Notes: generated by a model from the sequence alone, not told the origin. Numbered from the stretch's first letter, positions 9,605 through 18,751 are shown. The stretch is DNA of 64,000 nucleotides from Mycobacterium sp. 852002-51057_SCH5723018 (GCF_001667035.1 NZ_LZIR01000040.1:88104-152103), one strand, 5' to 3'. Numbers and translations: made by a program.

Positions 9605-10354
9605 GTGGTGAGAATGCCTCGACCCTCGCGACCCCACCCCGGCGTCAAGCCCGGGGTCAAGGTCGACGCGCGCAGCGAACGCTGGCGTGAACACCGCAAG
9701 AAGGTGCGCGGCGAAATCGTCGATGCGGCGTTCCGCGCCATCGACCGCCTCGGCCCCGAGCTGAGCGTGCGTGAGATCGCCGAGGAGGCCGGCACCGCCA
9801 AGCCGAAGATCTACCGGCACTTCCAGGACAAGTCCGACCTGTTCCAGGCGATCGGCGAACGGTTGCGTGACATGTTCTGGGCGGCGATCTTCCCGTCGAT
9901 CGACCTCCAGGCCGACTCCGCCCGCGAGATCGTCCGGCGCAGCGTCGAGGAGTACGTCACCCTGGTCGACCAGCATCCCAACGTGCTGCGGGTCTTCATC
10001 CAGAGTCGCTCCTCGGCCACCCCGCAGTCGACCGTGCAGATCCTCAACGAGGGCCGCGGCATCACGTTGGCCATGGCCGACATGTTCGACAATGAGCTGC
10101 GCGAGATGGAGCTCGACCACGCGGCCTTCGAACTCGCCGGCCACGCTGCCTTCGGGTCGGCCGCGTCGGCCACCGAGTGGTGGTTGGGGCCCGACCCGGG
10201 GAGCCCGCGGCGCATGCCGCGCGAGCAGTTCGTCGCCCACCTGACGACGATCATGATGGGTGTCATCGTCGGCACCGCTGAGGCGCTCGGCTTGTCCATG
10301 GACCCCGACCAGCCGATTCACAGTGTCGTCCCCATCAACTCCGCCGCCATCTGA
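9605..10354 (+). CDS. TetR family regulator (Rv3050c-like)
   Basis: TetR-type repressor. The HTH at about residues 42-80 reads REIAEEAGTAKPKIYRHFQDKSDLFQAI, followed by a helical ligand domain. A basic proline-rich N-terminus (PRPSRPHPGVKPG) precedes the HTH, as in the M. tuberculosis gene that follows nrdE in my memory of that genome. GTG 9605 is preceded at seven bases by TACAGT, a plausible -10 for a leaderless message. ATG 9614 is the alternative. In M. tuberculosis this gene adjoins nrdE; here 6.5 kb of other genes intervene. The target genes are unknown. Confidence 0.88.
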   Translation: MVRMPRPSRPHPGVKPGVKVDARSERWREHRKKVRGEIVDAAFRAIDRLGPELSVREIAEEAGTAKPKIYRHFQDKSDLFQAIGERLRDMFWAAIFPSIDLQADSAREIVRRSVEEYVTLVDQHPNVLRVFIQSRSSATPQSTVQILNEGRGITLAMADMFDNELREMELDHAAFELAGHAAFGSAASATEWWLGPDPGSPRRMPREQFVAHLTTIMMGVIVGTAEALGLSMDPDQPIHSVVPINSAAI

Positions 10355-10374
10355 CCTGGCCGCGGCGTTGACGA

Positions 10375-10395
10375 CCGGCCACGACGGATGGCCGG
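10375..10395. terminator. Bidirectional hairpin between convergent genes
   Basis: Arms CCGGCCA and TGGCCGG are separated by seven bases. It sits in the 58-base space between the stop codons of the TetR gene and the convergent MFS gene. Position and shape suggest a shared terminator. Confidence 0.55.
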
Positions 10396-10412
10396 ATTGT
10401 CTCGCCGGACTG

Positions 10413-11996
10413 CTATGAGCTGCCGGAGTTTTTGCCCCGACCCACGAACAGGGCCAGCACCGCGCCGACGGCGGCTGCGACCGCTGCGACGACCATCGAG
10501 GCATGCAGCCCGACCATGAAGGCGCTATGGCTGCCCTGTGCCACCGCGTGCGCCAGTGGGGCCGACATGCCGGGGACCGTCGGGCTAACGCCTTGAGCCA
10601 CAAGCTCTTTGGCGGCGGTCACCTTGGCGGCCACCGTGGCCGGAACGCCCGCGCCGGTGAGCTGGTCGAAGAGAACTGAACCGACACGGCTGGACAGCAC
10701 CGACCCGAGAATGGTGGTGCCCAGCACCCCGCCCAGCTGTACGGCAGTGCTTTGCAACCCACCGGCCAACCCCGCGTCGTCGACGTCGGCATTCCCGATG
10801 ATGGCGTCCGAACTCGCGGTCAGGACCAAGCCGATACCGGCCCCCAGCAGCACGAAGCCGGGCCAGAGCGCCTGGTAGCCGGAGTCGGTGTGCAGGAAGC
10901 CCAGTGAAAACAGTGCGGCCGCGACGGCAGCCAGCCCGACGACCATGGCCGGTCGTGGTCCGAACTTCTCGGTAAGGAATCCGCTGAGCGGGGCCGTGAT
11001 CATCAGCGTCAGGCTAAGCGGCAACGTGCGCACACCGGTCTCCACCGGGCTGAAGCCCAGCACGTTCTGCAGGTAGAGCGACAGGAAGAAGATGGCGCCG
11101 AACAGCGCAAAGAAGTCGATGACGACCACCGCGGTGCCGATCGACAGCGACCGGTTGGCGAACAGCCGCATCGGCAGCAGCGGTTCAGCGGCACGCATTT
11201 CGATGAGGACGAACACCGCCAACACCGCCAGGCCGGCCAGCAGCAGCCCGAGCGTCCGGCCCGCCAGCCAGCCCCAGTTCTGCGCCTTGATCAAGCCGAA
11301 GACGATCAGGAACAGCCCCCCGGACAGCGTCGTAATGCCCGGGACATCGAGACGGTGGCCGGCCACGCTGCGGCTCTCGACGATCGCCAGTCCGCCGATC
11401 AGCAGGGCCACCGCTGCGATCGGCGCGTTGATGTAGAAGACCGATTGCCAGCTGACGTGCTCGACGAGCAGACCACCCACGATGGGGCCGGCTGCAATCG
11501 ACACACCCGATGCGCCGGCCCAGATGCCCACGGCGGTGTTGAGCTTCTGGGGCGGAAAGGTGGCACGGACGATGGCCAGCGTGCTCGGCATCAACAGCGC
11601 TCCGAAGACGCCCTGTACGGCGCGCAGCGTGATGACGCCGCCAACCGTCCCGATCAGGCCGATGCCCACTGACGTCGCGGCGAAACCGATCACCCCGATG
11701 AAGAACGCTCGTCGCCGGCCGAACCCGTCGGCAAGCTTTCCGCCGAAGACCAGCAGCGACGCCAACGCCAGCATGTAGGCGTCGGTGATCCACTGCAGGT
11801 CTGACAGCGACGCGCGCAGATCCAGGGCAATACGGGGATTGGCGATGGCCACGACCGACGCGTCGAGGCCGACCATGATGACGCCGACGGAAACGGCGGC
11901 CAGTGTCCACCAGGGGTTGCCCCGTATCCCGCGGTGGCTCGCTGCCCGATGCCGGTGCAGCTCTGCCAGTTCCGGGGCAGTCGATGCAATGGACAT
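10413..11996 (-). CDS. MFS drug/metabolite exporter, DHA2 (EmrB/QacA) type
   Basis: A 527-residue, 14-helix major facilitator. The first helix carries VGVIMVGLDASVVAIANP, typical of EmrB/QacA exporters. Motif A is at 86-96 (GKLADGFGRRR). A motif-C-like GGVITLRAVQGVFGALLMPST segment follows. The C-terminus is helical with a basic tail. It is predicted to export hydrophobic compounds or drugs across the inner membrane by proton antiport. It is divergent from the TetR gene at 12098, with only 101 bases between, so that repressor probably controls it. It is not next to a membrane-fusion partner. Confidence 0.92.
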   Translation of the reverse strand: MSIASTAPELAELHRHRAASHRGIRGNPWWTLAAVSVGVIMVGLDASVVAIANPRIALDLRASLSDLQWITDAYMLALASLLVFGGKLADGFGRRRAFFIGVIGFAATSVGIGLIGTVGGVITLRAVQGVFGALLMPSTLAIVRATFPPQKLNTAVGIWAGASGVSIAAGPIVGGLLVEHVSWQSVFYINAPIAAVALLIGGLAIVESRSVAGHRLDVPGITTLSGGLFLIVFGLIKAQNWGWLAGRTLGLLLAGLAVLAVFVLIEMRAAEPLLPMRLFANRSLSIGTAVVVIDFFALFGAIFFLSLYLQNVLGFSPVETGVRTLPLSLTLMITAPLSGFLTEKFGPRPAMVVGLAAVAAALFSLGFLHTDSGYQALWPGFVLLGAGIGLVLTASSDAIIGNADVDDAGLAGGLQSTAVQLGGVLGTTILGSVLSSRVGSVLFDQLTGAGVPATVAAKVTAAKELVAQGVSPTVPGMSAPLAHAVAQGSHSAFMVGLHASMVVAAVAAAVGAVLALFVGRGKNSGSS

Positions 11997-12097
11997 GTGT
12001 TTGCTCGATTCGTATGTGGAGGGTCGCTACCGCTTACTACTTTCGAAGATAGGCGGAAGTGGATGGCATCCTCCAGTTGTGCCGGTATGCTCGACCT

Positions 12098-12763
12098 GTG
12101 ATTTCAAGCGCAACGCCGCGCGTAAAGGGAGCCAGGCCACTTCGTGCCGACGCGAAACTCAACCGGGACAAGATCCTGACGGCGGCCGCCGAATTGTTCG
12201 CCGAGCGCGGGCTCTCCGTTCCGCTGGAGGAGATCGCCATGCGCGCCGGGGTGGGAGTGGCCACGCTTTACCGGCGCTTCCCGACCCGCGCCGATCTGGC
12301 GGCTGCCGCGTTCGAGCGCAACATCTCCCGCTACACCCGGACGGTGGATCGCGCGGTGGCCAATCACCAGGCGTGGGAGGGATTTTCGACGTTGGTCTTC
12401 GAGTTGTGTGAGTTGCAGGCCGGGGACGCCGGGCTGCGCGACCTGTTGACGACGGCGTTTCCCGCCAGCAGTGTTGTGGAGCAGCGCATCAATGAGACGG
12501 TCGAAAAGGTCAAGGTGCTGATCGGACGCGCACAAGCCGAGGGCAGTCTGCGGTCCGACGTGGTGGTCGCGGACATTGTCGTGATGCTGCTGGCCAACGC
12601 CGGTGTGCTCCGCGCCACCGGCACGTCGGCCCCGAATGCGTGGCGCCGTTTTGCGGCGCTGATGGTCGACGCGTTCCGTGCCCGGCCCGAGGTGCCGCTG
12701 CCGCCCGCTCCGCCCGAGCAACAGCTGCGCCGGTCAATCGCCTTGTTGACCGAGGGTCGCTGA
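12098..12763 (+). CDS. TetR family regulator, likely repressor of the MFS exporter
   Basis: About 221 residues. The HTH near residues 30-62 reads VPLEEIAMRAGVGVATLYRRFPTRADL, followed by a SBP-like C-terminal domain (FSTLVFELCELQAGD) common in actinobacterial TetRs. The GTG at 12098 is chosen over the upstream start at 12059 because TATGCT lies six bases before it, consistent with a leaderless start. The gene is divergent from the MFS exporter, and the 101-base intergenic space contains TTCGAA-centred dyad symmetry near 12042. Repression of both genes is inferred from layout. Confidence 0.87.
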   Translation: MISSATPRVKGARPLRADAKLNRDKILTAAAELFAERGLSVPLEEIAMRAGVGVATLYRRFPTRADLAAAAFERNISRYTRTVDRAVANHQAWEGFSTLVFELCELQAGDAGLRDLLTTAFPASSVVEQRINETVEKVKVLIGRAQAEGSLRSDVVVADIVVMLLANAGVLRATGTSAPNAWRRFAALMVDAFRARPEVPLPPAPPEQQLRRSIALLTEGR

Positions 12764-12864
12764 ACAGCGGCGATCGATCGGTCCGCGTTGACAGCCCTGC
12801 GCCCGCCGGACAGACTGAAGTTGACCAAGTATCCGGTACCGGCGTTCCCAGGAAGGATCGCACA

Positions 12865-14418
12865 ATGACCAGTGCCGAGCTGACGGCGACACCGCAGGCG
12901 CAGGAGCCCGTGCATACCCGCGCCATCATCATCGGGACCGGGTTCTCCGGCCTCGGCATGGCGATCGAGCTGCAAAAGCAGGGTGTGGACTTCGTCATTC
13001 TGGAGAAGGCCGACGACGTCGGCGGCACCTGGCGGGACAACAGCTACCCCGGCTGCGCGTGCGACATCCCCTCGCACCTGTACTCGTTCTCGTTCGAGCC
13101 CAAGCCGGACTGGAGGAACCCGTTCTCCTATCAGCCCGAAATCTGGGACTACCTCAAGGGGGTCACCGAGAAATACGGGCTGCGCCGCTACATCGAGTTC
13201 AACTCCCTGGTCGACCGCGGCCACTGGGACGAGGACGAAAACCGGTGGCACGTATTCACCAGTGAGGGACGGGAATACGTCGGTCAGTTCCTGATCTCGG
13301 GGGCCGGCGCCCTGCACATCCCGTCCATCCCCGACTTCGAGGGCCGTGACGAATTCGCCGGCCCCGCATTCCATTCCGCGGAGTGGGACCACAGCGTGGA
13401 CCTCACCGGCAAGCGGGTGGCCGTGATCGGCACCGGTGCCAGCGCGATCCAGATCGTGCCGGAAATCGTCGGGCAGGTCGCCGAACTTCAGCTCTACCAA
13501 CGCACCCCGCCGTGGGTGGTGCCGCGTTCCAACCCCGATTTCCCGCCGGCGCTGCGGCAGGCCATGGCAAGCGTCCCCGGCATGCGGGCGTTGGTGCGCC
13601 TCGGCATCTATTGGGCCCAAGAGGCTTTGGCGTTTGGAATGACCAAGCGGCCGAACGCGCTGAGGGTCATCGAGGCCTACGCCAAGTACAACATCCGCCG
13701 CTCGGTGAAAGATCGCGAGCTGCGCCGCAAGCTGACCCCTAAGTACCGCATCGGTTGCAAGCGAATCCTGAACTCCTCGACGTACTACGGAGCGGTCGCC
13801 GATCCCAAGACCAAGTTGATCACCGACCACATCGCCCGCATCACCCGCGACGGAATCGTCACCGCAGACGGCACCGAACGTCCGGTCGACGTGATCGTGT
13901 ACGGCACCGGCTTCCACGTCACCGACTCCTACACCTACGTCCAAATCAAGGGACTGCACGGCGAGGACCTGGTGGACCGCTGGAACCGGGAGGGCATCGG
14001 CGCCCACCGCGGCATCACCGTCGCCGACGTGCCCAACCTGTTCTTTCTGCTGGGACCCAACACCGGGCTGGGCCACAACTCGGTGGTGTTCATGATCGAA
14101 TCCCAGATCCGCTACGTCGCCGACGCGATCAAGAAGTGCGACAAGCTGGGCGCCCAGGCGCTCGCCCCGACGCGCGCCGCGCAGGACCGCTTCAATGACG
14201 AACTGCAAACCAGGTTGGCCGGCTCCGTGTGGAACAGCGGCGGCTGCAGCAGCTGGTATCTCGACGAACACGGCAGGAACACCGTGCTCTGGGGCGGCTA
14301 CACGTGGGAATACTGGCGGGCGACCCGATCGGTCAAGCCCGAGGAGTATCAATTCTTCGGCGTAGGTCCTACGCGCGGTCAAAAGGGCCGTCAAAAGGGC
14401 CTGAGCCGCGCCGGTTAG
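12865..14418 (+). CDS. Flavin monooxygenase, Baeyer-Villiger type (Rv3049c-like)
   Basis: A 517-residue FAD- and NADPH-dependent monooxygenase. The first Rossmann motif is GTGFSG at 24-29. The BVMO-type fingerprint F164-AGPAFHSAE-W174-DH lies between it and the second nucleotide motif (VIGTGASAIQ). ATG 12865 follows GGAAGGA at a good distance; the open frame upstream overlaps the TetR gene and is not protein-like. It converts ketones to esters or oxygenates heteroatoms; in mycobacteria such enzymes include the activators of thioamide drugs. It matches the gene I remember next to nrdF2 in M. tuberculosis. Confidence 0.92.
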   Translation: MTSAELTATPQAQEPVHTRAIIIGTGFSGLGMAIELQKQGVDFVILEKADDVGGTWRDNSYPGCACDIPSHLYSFSFEPKPDWRNPFSYQPEIWDYLKGVTEKYGLRRYIEFNSLVDRGHWDEDENRWHVFTSEGREYVGQFLISGAGALHIPSIPDFEGRDEFAGPAFHSAEWDHSVDLTGKRVAVIGTGASAIQIVPEIVGQVAELQLYQRTPPWVVPRSNPDFPPALRQAMASVPGMRALVRLGIYWAQEALAFGMTKRPNALRVIEAYAKYNIRRSVKDRELRRKLTPKYRIGCKRILNSSTYYGAVADPKTKLITDHIARITRDGIVTADGTERPVDVIVYGTGFHVTDSYTYVQIKGLHGEDLVDRWNREGIGAHRGITVADVPNLFFLLGPNTGLGHNSVVFMIESQIRYVADAIKKCDKLGAQALAPTRAAQDRFNDELQTRLAGSVWNSGGCSSWYLDEHGRNTVLWGGYTWEYWRATRSVKPEEYQFFGVGPTRGQKGRQKGLSRAG

Positions 14419-14562
14419 GCCTAAGCGCCTCCACAGAACTGCACCGAGCCTGGTCCTGTCACTACCAGGGTCAAGCGGGCCAGGGTGCCGACTCGTAATC
14501 GGGAATTCCTCACCCTCGCCGTGCGTCTTTGCCAGCGGTTTCTCCGCGAGAAAGGCGACAAG

Positions 14563-15462
14563 ATGAGCGGCGGCAACGAGTTGTTCCTGATCACCGGCGC
14601 CACCGGCAACACCGGCGCGCATACGGTCCGGTTGTTGCGTGAACGCGGCCTTCGCGTCCGCGCGTTGGTACACAGCGAGGATGAACGCGCGGAGCGGTTG
14701 CGTGAACTGGGCGCCGAAGTCGTGCAGGGCGATCTGCTCGACTTCCCGACGGTCAGCGCCGCGGCGGCCGGAGTGAGGGCGGCCTACTTCAACTACCCTG
14801 TCGCACCCGGCTTGCTGGAGGCCACCGCGAATTTCGTTCAGGCCGCCAGCGAGGCCGGCGTTCATGCGGTGGTCAATATGTCACAGATCTCGGCCAGTCG
14901 GGAAGCCAAAAGCAATGCGGCGCGCCACCATTGGCTTGCCGAACGGCTGCTGGACCGCAGCGCGCTGATCACCACCCACCTGCGGCCCACCTTCTTCACG
15001 TTCTTCATGAACATGTTCTGGATCCGCCAGAACGGCGAAGGCCTGTATCGGCTGCCCTTCGCCGACGCCCGCCACGCCCCCATCGATGCCGCCGATCAAG
15101 CCCATGTCATCGCCGCGATCCTGCAAAACCCCGAACCGCACGACCGCCAGATCTACCCGCTGTTCGGCGCCGAAGAACTCAACTGGCATGAAATCGCCGC
15201 GAAAGTCCAACACACGCTGGGCATCCCGGTGCGCTACGAGCCGATCGACATTCCCACCTTTGCGGCCGGTCTGACCACCGCCGGCGCCTCGGCGCATTTC
15301 GTGCAGCACATCAGCAACGTGGCACAGGACTACCGCGAGGGTGTCTTCGCCGGGGTCAACAACCTCGTCGAGGTGATCGGCGGAGTCAAGCCCACCACGG
15401 TGGAGGACTACGTCGTGGCGACCCGCTCCCGGTTCGAGGCCAGCGGCCGCGCTCGTCGGTGA
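14563..15462 (+). CDS. NmrA-like NAD(P)-binding protein
   Basis: A 299-residue atypical short-chain dehydrogenase of the NmrA/HSCARG group. The nucleotide loop G12-ATGNTG-18 follows the first strand, and the sequence continues with VVNMSQISAS and LRPTFFTFFMN. The catalytic YxxxK of true SDRs is not obvious, so the protein may be a redox sensor or a quinone-type reductase rather than a classical dehydrogenase. ATG 14563 is chosen because the upstream extension is not protein-like and GAGAAAGG precedes this ATG. It lies between the monooxygenase and a convergent SDR gene. The substrate is unknown. Confidence 0.85.
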   Translation: MSGGNELFLITGATGNTGAHTVRLLRERGLRVRALVHSEDERAERLRELGAEVVQGDLLDFPTVSAAAAGVRAAYFNYPVAPGLLEATANFVQAASEAGVHAVVNMSQISASREAKSNAARHHWLAERLLDRSALITTHLRPTFFTFFMNMFWIRQNGEGLYRLPFADARHAPIDAADQAHVIAAILQNPEPHDRQIYPLFGAEELNWHEIAAKVQHTLGIPVRYEPIDIPTFAAGLTTAGASAHFVQHISNVAQDYREGVFAGVNNLVEVIGGVKPTTVEDYVVATRSRFEASGRARR

Positions 15463-15478
15463 GCGCGAGGTTAGGCTA

Positions 15479-16411
15479 TTAGGTGGCGACCGAAGCTGTT
15501 GGGGCGCAGAGCTGTTGGCGTGACCCCGAGCTCTCACCAAAACGCCGAAGCTCCAGCCGGACGATGCGGTCCAGAACCCGGTCGGAGACGACGCGGCTGA
15601 TCCGCACGAGGATCGCGGCGTCGCGTCCGATGGTGTAGCGAGTCCGGGGACGAGACGCGGTCGCGGCCTTGGCGATCACCTTCGCGGCGTGTTCGGCCGA
15701 GACGCCGGTGTCGTTGAACGATCGGGCTTGTGCGGTGACGGCCGCGGCGAGGTCGTCGTAGCGTGCGAGTTGGACGGCGGTCATGTCTGCCTGCAGTCTT
15801 TCCGCGGCGGCGATTCCGCGCGCCGCCATCTCGGTCTTGACTGCGCCCGGTTCGACCACGACGACCTTGATTCCGACACCGCCGACCTCGCGGCGCAGCG
15901 CGTCACTGACCGCCTCGAGCGCGAACTTCGAACCGGCGTACGCGCCATAAGTCGGCAAGACCACCTTCCCGCCGACGGAGCTGATGTTCACCACGGTGCC
16001 GGAGCTGATGAGCAAGGCGGGCATGAGGGCCTGGATCATGGCGACCTGGCCGAACAGGTTGACCTCGAACTGCTTGCGCCACTCGGCAATCGGCAGCGCT
16101 TCCACCGGCGCATTGACCGCGATCCCCGCGTTGTTGATCAGCGCGCGCAGGGGCCGCCGCTGCGGATCGCCGGCCACCCGGTCGGCGATCGCGGCGACGT
16201 CCGATTCGACCGTGATGTCGAGGATGTGTGGCTCGATTCGTTCGGCGCGCAGCGCATCGGCGTCGGCCTCGCGGCGCACCCCGGCAAGCACGTGAAAACC
16301 CTTGCGGGCCAGTTCTCTTGCCGTGGCCGCGCCCATGCCTGTCGAGGCTCCGGTCACGACCAGCAGCTCGTGACGGTCGGCGCGATTCGAGGAACTCATG
16401 GCGGTCTCCAT
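15479..16411 (-). CDS. Short-chain dehydrogenase/reductase
   Basis: Up to 310 residues, with Rossmann motif TGASTGMG at 20-27, NNAG at 93-96, catalytic Ser near 144, and Y158-AGS-K162. This is a classical NAD(P)(H)-dependent SDR with a C-terminal extension of about 60 residues. Starts at 16411 and 16399 (MSSSN) are both possible. It is divergent from the TetR gene at 16502, with two near-identical palindromes between them, one close to its own start. Tight control by that repressor is therefore likely. The substrate is not predictable. Confidence 0.92.
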   Translation of the reverse strand: METAMSSSNRADRHELLVVTGASTGMGAATARELARKGFHVLAGVRREADADALRAERIEPHILDITVESDVAAIADRVAGDPQRRPLRALINNAGIAVNAPVEALPIAEWRKQFEVNLFGQVAMIQALMPALLISSGTVVNISSVGGKVVLPTYGAYAGSKFALEAVSDALRREVGGVGIKVVVVEPGAVKTEMAARGIAAAERLQADMTAVQLARYDDLAAAVTAQARSFNDTGVSAEHAAKVIAKAATASRPRTRYTIGRDAAILVRISRVVSDRVLDRIVRLELRRFGESSGSRQQLCAPTASVAT

Positions 16412-16425
16412 CCCGGTGGAAAGTA

Positions 16426-16448
16426 TCTAAGTTGACGTTGTCATCTCA
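16426..16448. promoter_or_regulatory. TetR-type operator, site 1
   Basis: Imperfect palindrome with core AGTTGAC-GTT-GTCATCT. It matches site 2 (16457-16479) at 19 of 23 positions. It lies 15 bases upstream of the SDR start. Confidence 0.65.
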
Positions 16449-16456
16449 AACTAGCA

Positions 16457-16479
16457 GTTGAGTTGACGGTGTCAACTCA
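16457..16479. promoter_or_regulatory. TetR-type operator, site 2 (perfect palindrome)
   Basis: Two perfect 10-base arms, TTGAGTTGAC and GTCAACTCAA, around GGT. The site centre is 31 bases from site 1, about three helical turns. It overlaps the open frame upstream of GTG 16502, which supports the later start, and lies just before the TATGCT -10 candidate at 16489. Confidence 0.8.
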
Positions 16480-16501
16480 AGTACCGGCTTATGCTCGGCG
16501 G

Positions 16502-17077
16502 GTGACGACACGAGCGGAGAGTGCGGCGGCGACACGCCGTTCGCTGCTCGAGGCGGCGGAGGTCTTGCTGGACCTGGGCGGAGTCGAGGCCGTGACGCTG
16601 CGCGAGGTGGGCGCTCGCAGTGGCGTCTCGCGCTCGGCGGCGTATCGCCACTTCGCCGACAAGGACGCTCTGCTCGCGGTCCTGGCCACCAACGCCCTGA
16701 GCGAGCTGGGCGACGCGCTCGAGGTGTTGGCGGCCAGCGGCGAACCACCCGAGGAGTCGTTGCGGTCCGCCCTGCTATCGCTGATCGCCATCGGCCGCAG
16801 CCGGCCCCACTTATACCGCCTGATGTTCACCCCGCCGGCGGGTGACCCGGCCGCGGCGAGGCAGGCGGCCGAACGCGCGCAGGACCTGTTTCTCGAACTC
16901 ATGGGCCGCCTTGTCGGTCCTCAGCGGGCGCGCCGCTATGGGGCGCTCCTTTTGACCAGCGCCCACGGCATCACGGGTCTGGACCTGAGCGGCCACCTGG
17001 ATCTGGACAAGTGGCACACCAACGCCGAGGAACTCGTCGACACGCTGATCTCGCTGTTGCCGGCTGCGAAAGGCTAA
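16502..17077 (+). CDS. TetR family regulator controlling the divergent SDR
   Basis: A 191-residue TetR with HTH VTLREVGARSGVSRSAAYRHFADKDALL near 27-55 and a TetR_C-like domain (LIAIGRSRPHLYRLMF) frequent in actinobacteria. GTG 16502 is chosen because TATGCT lies seven bases upstream (leaderless pattern) and because an earlier start would begin inside the operator. It probably represses itself and the SDR through the palindromes at 16426-16479. The stop overlaps by four bases the stop of the convergent oxidoreductase gene. Confidence 0.9.
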   Translation: MTTRAESAAATRRSLLEAAEVLLDLGGVEAVTLREVGARSGVSRSAAYRHFADKDALLAVLATNALSELGDALEVLAASGEPPEESLRSALLSLIAIGRSRPHLYRLMFTPPAGDPAAARQAAERAQDLFLELMGRLVGPQRARRYGALLLTSAHGITGLDLSGHLDLDKWHTNAEELVDTLISLLPAAKG

Positions 17078-18657
17078 GGGACCCGGGCATTCAGGCGCTT
17101 GAGGGCCGCCTCGGCGCCGTTCCAGCCGGGGATTCCGGTCACGCCCGGCCCGGGGTGGGTGCACTGGCCGCACAGGTAAAGCCCGTCCAATGGGGTGGCG
17201 AACTTGTCTTCGCCCTCCACGACGCGCCCCGTCCACAGCTGGTTGGGCTGCAGCAGGCCGTGCGAGTAGTCGCCCGCGTGGGCGCTGAACGTGCTGCCGA
17301 AGTAGCGGTTGGAGAACACCACCCGGTTCGTCACGGAGTCGGCGAACCCGGGCGCGAAGGTGTCGAAGATCTGCACGCAGGTGTCGGCGTATTGCTCTTT
17401 CCAGCTGCGGTTTTCGTCGGCGTCCAGCCCGGTCGGGAAGTACGGCGTGAAGATCGTTGCGCTGTGCTTGCCCTCGGGCGCCAGCGACGAGTCGACCATG
17501 CTGGGGATGTACAGATAGGTGGGCGGAGCGTCGGGCAGCTGTCCCTTGCGGTATTGCTCCCACGCGTCGCTGATGTATTCCGGTGACGGCGCGTAGGCGA
17601 CGGTGGGGCACCACTGCCCGTTGTCGAGCATGAAGGGTTGCAGCCGCTCGATCCATTGAGGCGCTTGGTCGATGGTCAGGTGGGCCTGGATGTATCCCAG
17701 GTTGAAGTTGATCTCCTTGACCTTGCGAATGTAATCGGGCGGAAAATACTGTGCGCCGGCCAGATTCACAAAGGTGGTGTACGGGTCGAGCGACGACAGC
17801 ACGGCGTCGCCGGAAATCGTTGTGCCGTCGCGCAATTCAATCCCAACGGCGCGGCCGTCGGCGACCAGGATCTGCTTGACGTGCTGCTTGAGCCGCACCT
17901 CGGCACCCAACGATTCGGCGCGGCGGCACAGCGCGGCGCTCAGCGAGCCGATGCCGCCACGCGGCATGATGTATTCGACGTTGCCGCCGCCGATCAGGTA
18001 GTGGTACAGCGTCGAAGCGTTGGAGCCGGGGGTCCACGGGCCGCCGTCGAAGGCGTCGATCGACATCGCGGCCAGCGAGCCCTGGATGCAGCGGGCCTGC
18101 TCAGGCGCCAGGAAGCGGCGCACGGTGTCCATCGTGCTGCCGTACCACATCTGGGCGAAGTCGTGCCGGTCGGCGGGCGTGGGCTGCGCGGCGATCACCT
18201 CGATGACGTCCAGCGGGGGACCGAACGCCGAATCGACGAAATACGGTGCGAACCGGCCGATGTGGGCGAACAGGCCGCCGAGGGCCGCCGCCACGTCGGG
18301 CCCGTGGTCGTCGAGCAGGTGGCGCGTCATGCGTTCGAGGTCGTTGTACATCACGAACGGCGTGTCCGCGGCCCCAGTGCCGGGGCCGAACGTGCACGTC
18401 GACGTCCACTGGTCCATCAGCTCGAAGCCCCACTTGGTCAGCTCCAGGCGTTCGGTCATCTCCCGCCGCCAGATCAGCACCGCCCAGGCGCCCACGCTGT
18501 GCTTGTAGCCGTCGAACAGCTCGCGGGTAGCGGCCATCCCGCCCAGAAAGTTGGCCCGTTCCAGCACAAGGACTTTCGCGCCGCCCTTGGCCAGCACATT
18601 GGCGGCGACCAAGCCGTTGTGGCCAGCCCCGATGACGATCGCGTCGTAGTCGGCCAT
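17074..18657 (-). CDS. Phytoene-dehydrogenase-like FAD oxidoreductase
   Basis: A 527-residue flavin amine-oxidase/CrtI-like protein. The N-terminal dinucleotide motif G10-AGHNG-15 is followed by the ERANFLGGMAATRE segment. The C-terminal FAD motif reads DGLYLCGQCTHPGPGVTG. The pattern resembles the PYROXD2/NAD(P)-FAD oxidoreductase group more than carotenoid desaturases, and no crtB or crtE neighbours are present, so carotenoid synthesis is not supported. It is divergent from the TetR gene at 18752, with two dyad sites between. The substrate is unknown. Confidence 0.88.
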   Translation of the reverse strand: MADYDAIVIGAGHNGLVAANVLAKGGAKVLVLERANFLGGMAATRELFDGYKHSVGAWAVLIWRREMTERLELTKWGFELMDQWTSTCTFGPGTGAADTPFVMYNDLERMTRHLLDDHGPDVAAALGGLFAHIGRFAPYFVDSAFGPPLDVIEVIAAQPTPADRHDFAQMWYGSTMDTVRRFLAPEQARCIQGSLAAMSIDAFDGGPWTPGSNASTLYHYLIGGGNVEYIMPRGGIGSLSAALCRRAESLGAEVRLKQHVKQILVADGRAVGIELRDGTTISGDAVLSSLDPYTTFVNLAGAQYFPPDYIRKVKEINFNLGYIQAHLTIDQAPQWIERLQPFMLDNGQWCPTVAYAPSPEYISDAWEQYRKGQLPDAPPTYLYIPSMVDSSLAPEGKHSATIFTPYFPTGLDADENRSWKEQYADTCVQIFDTFAPGFADSVTNRVVFSNRYFGSTFSAHAGDYSHGLLQPNQLWTGRVVEGEDKFATPLDGLYLCGQCTHPGPGVTGIPGWNGAEAALKRLNARVP

Positions 18658-18697
18658 GGTGACTCCTTGAAGTGTGATCCCTCGGCTGAAGGCACAA

Positions 18698-18711
18698 TGT
18701 CACACCTGACA
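18698..18711. promoter_or_regulatory. TetR-type operator half-pair 1
   Basis: TGTCA-N4-TGACA dyad between the divergent oxidoreductase and TetR genes. A second GTCA-N4-TGAC dyad is centred 20 bases away. Together the outer arms also form AATGTCAC...GTGACATT (18696-18733). Confidence 0.6.
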
Positions 18712-18718
18712 TATTTGC

Positions 18719-18730
18719 GTCAATGGTGAC
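18719..18730. promoter_or_regulatory. TetR-type operator half-pair 2
   Basis: GTCA-N4-TGAC dyad, two helical turns from the first, ending 21 bases before the TetR GTG. The spacing would place two repressor dimers on the same face of the helix. Confidence 0.55.
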
Positions 18731-18751
18731 ATTTCGTGGCATGCTGGCACC

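Noticed and set aside
12364..14865. 833-codon open frame on the minus strand
   Set aside because: It is antisense to the monooxygenase gene, which has clear motifs. Long antisense frames are expected at this GC content.
17074..18657. Carotenoid biosynthesis locus
   Set aside because: The CrtI-like protein has no crtB or crtE neighbour and its C-terminal motif fits the PYROXD2-like group better.
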